A stretch of 20,101 nt of DNA from Acidimicrobiia bacterium (lineage in GTDB: Bacteria > Actinomycetota > Acidimicrobiia > Acidimicrobiales > Acidimicrobilacustridaceae), in NCBI GenBank assembly GCA_018882825.1, contig VERC01000008.1, positions 1 to 20,101 on the forward strand. The letters are read 5' to 3'. Shown piece after piece: positions 16,794 to 20,101 of this stretch. Positions within the stretch are counted from its first letter, which is position 1, and the number at the start of each line of letters is the position of its first letter. A program made the translations under genes and the position numbers. Below the pieces are notes generated by a model. The model saw only the letters and a list, made by a program, of their open reading frames with translations, made no database searches and was not told where the DNA came from.

Positions 16794-17705
16794 TCAGCGC
16801 ACGACGGCTTGCGCCTCCACCACCCGGACGGGGAACGACGTCGACCGTTCGACGGTGCCCAGTGGCTGACCCGATCCGTCAGAGGAGTACCACTCGACCT
16901 TCCAGATCATCGTCACCTCCACCCATTCGACGCCGCCCTCCGACCACATCGACGAGCGCTGGAACGTGTGCGTGCACTCGCTGCGCTGGGCGCGCGCCGG
17001 TCGCGCGGTGTCGTAGGGCCGACCCTGATCACACCAGACCGTCGTGCCATCGGCGAAGGTCCAGCGCGCCATGATCGGGAAGGCGGCCACCGCGGCCCAC
17101 GTGTCACCGATGGCGGCCGTCGTCGTCACCCGCTCCCAAGGTCGTTGCAACCACATCCACATGGGGAGGCCGACGAGTTGTTCGTCGGCCGGGTTGACGA
17201 CGGGATCGGGCAGGGGCAGTTCCAGTCGGCCACGCGCCTCGTCGAGGGCGCGCTCGGTGGAGGCGATGCCCGAGAAGATGTCGCGCGGATCGAACACGAC
17301 GTACCGGGATCGCACCAGTTGACGGGTGCCGTCGGGTTGTTCCGAGAAGCAGCCCAAGATGTACTCGGCCCCGGGAATCGGTGACACCCGGTTCGCCCAG
17401 TCGACCACCGGCGACGGATCGAGCACCGAGTGCACCGGCGCCACGATCGGGTGATAGCCGCACACCCAACGGGGTCCGTAGGTGCGCGTCGACGTCCAGC
17501 GAACGATCGTGCGTTCGTCGTCGACGATGACGATGACCTGAGGGACTCCGTCCACCACTCCACCCCACGTGCTGTCGGCGGCCGCCGGTGTCGGTGACAT
17601 CCACCCGGGGGCGACCTCGAGCGTGACGACCGCGACGAGCAGCACCAGCACCGCGGTTACCGCCCTCACCGCCGATCGCACCGCCGTCGTCGCCGTGCTC
17701 ACCAT
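16794..17705 (-). CDS. Secreted actinobacterial protein of unknown function
   Basis: 303 residues. A signal region has Arg10/Arg14, a hydrophobic run at about 15-33 and a cleavage-like SPTPAAADS at 37-45. The mature part has four cysteines (82, 119, 225, 244). The C-terminal half (about 175-303) fits a pattern I recall from many actinobacterial secreted proteins: a VGLPMWMWLQ motif (178-187), a WTFADGTTVWC strand pair, CDQGRPYD (225-232), CTHTF (244-248) and a closing VRVVEAQAV (293-301). The Cys225/Cys244 pair and tryptophan-rich strands suggest a disulfide-bonded beta domain. No enzymatic motif was seen. The ATG is chosen over the GTG one codon later because GGAAGG lies 7 bases before the ATG. 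A TACCGT -10 further up makes it conventionally leadered. It stands alone, with MeaB upstream at 81 bases. Confidence 0.82.
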   Translation of the reverse strand: MVSTATTAVRSAVRAVTAVLVLLVAVVTLEVAPGWMSPTPAAADSTWGGVVDGVPQVIVIVDDERTIVRWTSTRTYGPRWVCGYHPIVAPVHSVLDPSPVVDWANRVSPIPGAEYILGCFSEQPDGTRQLVRSRYVVFDPRDIFSGIASTERALDEARGRLELPLPDPVVNPADEQLVGLPMWMWLQRPWERVTTTAAIGDTWAAVAAFPIMARWTFADGTTVWCDQGRPYDTARPARAQRSECTHTFQRSSMWSEGGVEWVEVTMIWKVEWYSSDGSGQPLGTVERSTSFPVRVVEAQAVVR

Positions 17706-17745
17706 CGGCCCACCTTCCCGTCACCTGCGTGGGCGGGGCACGGTA
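17706..17745 (-). promoter_or_regulatory. Putative -10 and Shine-Dalgarno of the secreted-protein gene
   Basis: TACCGT (17745-17740, minus strand) would give a leader of about 28 bases, with GGAAGG (17718-17713) 7 bases before the ATG. This is the second conventionally leadered gene in the window. Confidence 0.45.
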
Positions 17746-17786
17746 CCGATCCATCCCGCGCTGCGGAATGGTCCCGACGACCCTGT

Positions 17787-18734
17787 TCAGTCCTCGGCGA
17801 GCTGCGCGGCGGCCGTCCACGGATCGAGTCGCCCGACCTCGATCGCCGCGCACAGCCGCATCCACTCGTCGCCCGTGGCCAACGCGTCGACCCGCGAGGC
17901 CAGGAGCGCGGTCACCGTCCGACGCAAACCCGCGTCGACACGCGCCGCACGACGAGTCGCCAGTGCACCCGAGTCGACGAGGTGACGATGATGGCGATCG
18001 ATGGCATCGGCGAGTGCCCCGACACCGTCACCGGAGGTGGCCACGGTGGCGACGACCGGCGGGCACCAACCGTCGATGGCGCGCAGCATCAGCATGCGGT
18101 CGAGGTCGTCGACGGTGGCCGAGGCTCCCGGCCGGTCGGCCTTGTTCACCACGAACACGTCGGCGATCTCCATGAGGCCGGCCTTGTTGGCCTGCACCGC
18201 GTCGCCCCATCCCGGATTGACGACCACGACGGTGGTGTCGGCCTCCCCCGCCACCTCGACCTCGACCTGACCCACGCCGACCGTCTCGATGACGATGCGG
18301 GCGAACCCGACGGCATCGAGCACGCGCACGGCATCGGGTACGGCCACGGCGAGCCCACCGAGATGCCCGCGGGTGGCCATCGACCGGATGTAAACGCCGT
18401 GGTCCAACGCATGTTCACCCATGCGCACGCGGTCGCCGAGGATGGCCCCACCGGTGAACGGCGAGGACGGATCGATGGCCAGCACCGCCACCGACTCACC
18501 GCCGGCACGGAAGGTGCGAATCAGCGCCGAGGTCAGTGTGGACTTGCCGGCACCGGGCGCCCCGGTGATGCCGACGGTGGTGGCCCGTCCCGTGCGGGCG
18601 TGCACGAGACGGCTGAGCTCACGGGCATCGGCCCCGCCACGTTCGACCATCGACAACACACGGGCCAACGACGTGCGATCGCCCGAGAGCGCCGCCTCGA
18701 ACGCCACCGTCGGCGTGACGCCGGACCCGGTCAT
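17787..18734 (-). CDS. meaB: MeaB/ArgK-type G3E P-loop GTPase
   Basis: Chaperone GTPase that loads adenosylcobalamin into, and protects, methylmalonyl-CoA mutase or a related acyl-CoA mutase. 315 residues. Walker A is GITGAPGAGKST (55-66) with Lys64; switch and metal-binding elements include IDPSSPFTGGAILGDRVRM (87-105), MATRGHLGG (119-127), Walker B IETVGVGQ (149-156), and base recognition NKAD (197-200). The helical N-terminal arm (about 1-50) and the C-terminal dimerisation arm (after about 250) are present, so length is normal. No mutase gene lies in this window. The ATG is preceded by TAGCGT at 6 bases. The gene follows the Nfu gene by 40 bases on the same strand but has its own candidate promoter. 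Confidence 0.93.
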   Translation of the reverse strand: MTGSGVTPTVAFEAALSGDRTSLARVLSMVERGGADARELSRLVHARTGRATTVGITGAPGAGKSTLTSALIRTFRAGGESVAVLAIDPSSPFTGGAILGDRVRMGEHALDHGVYIRSMATRGHLGGLAVAVPDAVRVLDAVGFARIVIETVGVGQVEVEVAGEADTTVVVVNPGWGDAVQANKAGLMEIADVFVVNKADRPGASATVDDLDRMLMLRAIDGWCPPVVATVATSGDGVGALADAIDRHHRHLVDSGALATRRAARVDAGLRRTVTALLASRVDALATGDEWMRLCAAIEVGRLDPWTAAAQLAED

Positions 18735-18746
18735 GTCGACACGCTA
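18735..18746 (-). promoter_or_regulatory. Putative leaderless -10 of meaB
   Basis: TAGCGT (18746-18741, minus strand), then GTCGAC (6 bases), then ATG. Confidence 0.6.
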
Positions 18747-18774
18747 GGAGAACGACGCCGACACGACGACGACG

Positions 18775-19113
18775 TCAGAGGGAGACCGGCGTCTCGCGCG
18801 GGGGCGGCGCCGGACGGGCCGCCGCCTCGGCCGCGACCGCGGCCGGCGACTCGACCGGACCGTCGCCCCCGATCTCGTGACGGGCAGCACCGACATCGAC
18901 GACCTCGGTGACCCCGGGCACGCGATCCATGAGGATCCGTTCCAGTCCGGCCTTGAGCGTGACCGTCGACGCCGGACACGACACGCAGGCACCCAGCAGT
19001 TCGACGGTCACCACACCGGTGGCCTCGTCGACACCGTGCAGCACGACATCACCGTTGTCGGCCTGGATGGCGGGGCGGATGACCTCGATGACCTTGGCGA
19101 CTTCGTCGTGCAC
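18775..19113 (-). CDS. NifU C-terminal (Nfu) domain Fe-S carrier protein
   Basis: 112 residues. An Nfu domain fills about 3-75: EVIRPAIQADNGDVVLHGVD (10-29), then the Fe-S ligand motif GACVSCPAST with Cys43 and Cys46, then the helix VTLKAGLERILMDRVPGVTEV. Two monomers normally share one [4Fe-4S] cluster through this CxxC and pass it to client enzymes. The tail after about 80 is low-complexity Ala/Pro-rich and unlike classical NfuA, which has an A-type domain on the other side. The start at the GTG (19111-19113) is preferred: the upstream in-frame reading to 19203 is Pro/Arg-rich and not domain-like, and TACACT lies 6 bases before the GTG. Its sulfur source could be the cysteine desulfurase 5 kb away. 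It is divergent from the 62-residue membrane gene. Confidence 0.9.
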   Translation of the reverse strand: MHDEVAKVIEVIRPAIQADNGDVVLHGVDEATGVVTVELLGACVSCPASTVTLKAGLERILMDRVPGVTEVVDVGAARHEIGGDGPVESPAAVAAEAAARPAPPPRETPVSL

Positions 19114-19125
19114 GCCCCGAGTGTA
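19114..19125 (-). promoter_or_regulatory. Putative leaderless -10 of the Nfu gene
   Basis: TACACT (19125-19120, minus strand), then CGGGGC (6 bases), then the GTG start. This decides the GTG over the longer reading. Confidence 0.65.
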
Positions 19126-19189
19126 GGGAGGGGCCGGCCCCGCTCCACAGACCGCGGGTCCACGCGTCGGGGACGGACCGCGGGCGTGG

Positions 19190-19201
19190 GAGACTCGGGA
19201 C
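19190..19201 (+). promoter_or_regulatory. Putative leaderless -10 of the 62-residue membrane-protein gene
   Basis: GAGACT (19190-19195), then CGGGAC (6 bases), then ATG. Shares the AGACT core with the elements before 6391 and 13885. Confidence 0.55.
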
Positions 19202-19390
19202 ATGACCGACGTTCTCCTCGCCCATCAGGGCGGTTGGGACGAAGCCCTGCTGGTGCTGGTGCCCATCGCCGCCTTCGCCTCGCTGCTGGTCGTCGCCACC
19301 CGTCGGGCCAAGGCGATCCAGCGGGCGCGACACGAGGCCGAAGGCGGCCCGGACGCGACCGTCGCAGACGAGACGACGCCGAGCGGGTGA
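19202..19390 (+). CDS. Single-pass small membrane protein, function unknown
   Basis: 62 residues. A short N-terminus with HQGGWDEAL (8-16) leads into a hydrophobic helix at about 14-33 (EALLVLVPIAAFASLLVVAT), followed by a basic stretch (RRAKAIQRARH, 34-44) and an acidic/Thr tail. Charge distribution predicts N-out, C-in. The HxGGWDE start recalls small conserved actinobacterial membrane proteins of unknown role, but this is from memory and not a firm match. ATG with GAGACT 6 bases upstream supports that it is expressed. Divergent from the Nfu gene and 49 bases before the MFS gene, for which it may be the first cistron. Confidence 0.7.
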   Translation: MTDVLLAHQGGWDEALLVLVPIAAFASLLVVATRRAKAIQRARHEAEGGPDATVADETTPSG

Positions 19391-19439
19391 GCATCATCAT
19401 CGGCCCCGCCGGTGTCCGCCGGCACCGACGCGGTCGCCG

Positions 19440-20101
19440 ATGACCCGGCTCCATCACCGTCACCGCGTCGACGACACCACGGCCGCCGACTGGCTGCGAC
19501 CGCGTCGCGATGTGGTGGTCGAATCGGAGGTGCGATCGGCTCCCGATGGCGCCGAGTTCGAGGCGGCCACTGGTCCGTTCCACGAATGGCGAAGAGTGGT
19601 GCGGCTCGAACGCGGAGACTCGGTGACGCTGGTCGACGAGTCGATCGAGTACCGCTTGGCCGTTCCCGTCTGGGGTCCGCTGTTCCGCATCGCACTGTCG
19701 CGCCACCTGCGGCGCGCCCCGTCGACCACCGGCAGGCCGCCGTGGTGGGCCCCACCCGACGCGCTCGATGCCCGGGCCGCCACCGTGCTGTCGCTGCTGT
19801 GCGTGTTCGCCGCCATCAGTGGCTACCTCGGCACGATCATCACCCAGACCCTGACCTACGCCGCCGGTCAGTTCGGTTCGTCCACCGCGCAGCAGGGCAC
19901 GTTGCTGGCCACCGTGCGCGTCGGGGTGCTGCTGTCACTGCTGGTGGTGACGATCGCCGATCGACGGGGACGTCGGCGCGTGCTGGTGGCCGCGGCCATC
20001 GGCGCCTGCGCCCTCACGGCGCTGGGCGCACTGGCCCCCGGACTCGTGTGGTTGGGCGCGGCCCAGACCGTGTCGCGGGCCCTGTCCACGGTGATCGGAC
20101 T
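19440..20101 (+). CDS. MFS transporter with soluble N-terminal extension (cut by window edge)
   Basis: The frame is open to the right edge for 220 codons. Residues 1 to about 110 are soluble; hydrophobic helices follow at about 112-138, 152-172 and 182-203. MFS motif A, ADRRGRRRVL (173-182), sits between helices 2 and 3 as expected, which identifies the family. The extension is unusual in size for an MFS N-terminus; its ERGDSVTLVDESIEYRL and VPVWGPLF strings (about 57-82) resemble the last strand and helix of an SRPBCC domain (compare the 14647 gene), so it may be a partial fused domain. No -10 hexamer lies 6-8 bases before the ATG and no clear Shine-Dalgarno was seen, so the start is less certain than others; it may depend on the 62-residue gene upstream. 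Substrate unknown. Confidence 0.8.
   Translation, partial: MTRLHHRHRVDDTTAADWLRPRRDVVVESEVRSAPDGAEFEAATGPFHEWRRVVRLERGDSVTLVDESIEYRLAVPVWGPLFRIALSRHLRRAPSTTGRPPWWAPPDALDARAATVLSLLCVFAAISGYLGTIITQTLTYAAGQFGSSTAQQGTLLATVRVGVLLSLLVVTIADRRGRRRVLVAAAIGACALTALGALAPGLVWLGAAQTVSRALSTVIG

Noticed and set aside
17787..19113. MeaB and Nfu genes as one functional cobalamin/Fe-S system
   Set aside because: The 40-base gap holds a separate leaderless-type element before meaB, and I know of no established link between the two proteins.

Overview
This is a gene-dense stretch (22 genes, no intergenic gap over about 100 bases) of a high-GC bacterial chromosome, roughly 70% GC by eye. Stop codons are almost all TGA, and coding starts are ATG or GTG. 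The gene set points to an actinobacterium: NAD-dependent ligA next to a MetE-barrel paralogue, then mnmA and a cysteine desulfurase close to gatCAB, a PASTA-domain Ser/Thr kinase, and a secreted protein of an actinobacterial type. From memory this order echoes the gatC/gatA - ligA - MetE-like - trmU/iscS neighbourhood of Mycobacterium. The sterol-carrier, SRPBCC and enoyl-CoA hydratase genes and the near-universal leaderless starts fit a member of class Acidimicrobiia, but that class assignment is inference.

Layout. Positions 1-2295 (minus) hold gatC-gatA-gatB, the tRNA amidotransferase operon, with gatB cut by the window edge. Divergent from it is an SCP2-like lipid-binding protein (2372-2782). 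Positions 2812-6298 (minus) hold a PASTA kinase whose last codons overlap the GTG start of a DHA2-type MFS exporter. A small membrane-anchored protein follows (6391-6822, plus). Positions 6833-10629 (minus) hold a MetE-barrel protein, ligA and a HAD hydrolase. A six-helix membrane protein (10718-11644, plus) runs tail-to-tail into mnmA, which is preceded by a cysteine desulfurase (11631-13831, minus). A methyltransferase and an SRPBCC protein (13885-15096, plus) run tail-to-tail into an enoyl-CoA hydratase/rhomboid protease pair (15079-16742, minus). Three separate minus-strand genes follow: a secreted protein, a MeaB-type GTPase and an Nfu-domain Fe-S protein (16794-19113). The window ends with a 62-residue membrane protein and the start of an MFS transporter with a soluble N-terminal extension (19202 onward, plus).

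How the genes work together. Most products are housekeeping: indirect tRNA aminoacylation (GatCAB), tRNA 2-thiolation (cysteine desulfurase plus MnmA), replication and repair (LigA), Fe-S delivery (Nfu), acyl-CoA metabolism (enoyl-CoA hydratase, MeaB), envelope signalling (PASTA kinase) and membrane proteolysis (rhomboid). I found no defence island, mobile element, CRISPR array or RNA gene.

The strongest structural signal is regulatory. Ten of the 15 genes that begin a transcription unit have a -10-like hexamer (A at position 2, T at position 6) exactly 6 bases before the start codon, and three more have one at 7-8 bases. This leaves no room for a Shine-Dalgarno and implies leaderless mRNAs. 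By contrast, operon-internal genes either have a Shine-Dalgarno or overlap or abut the gene before them.
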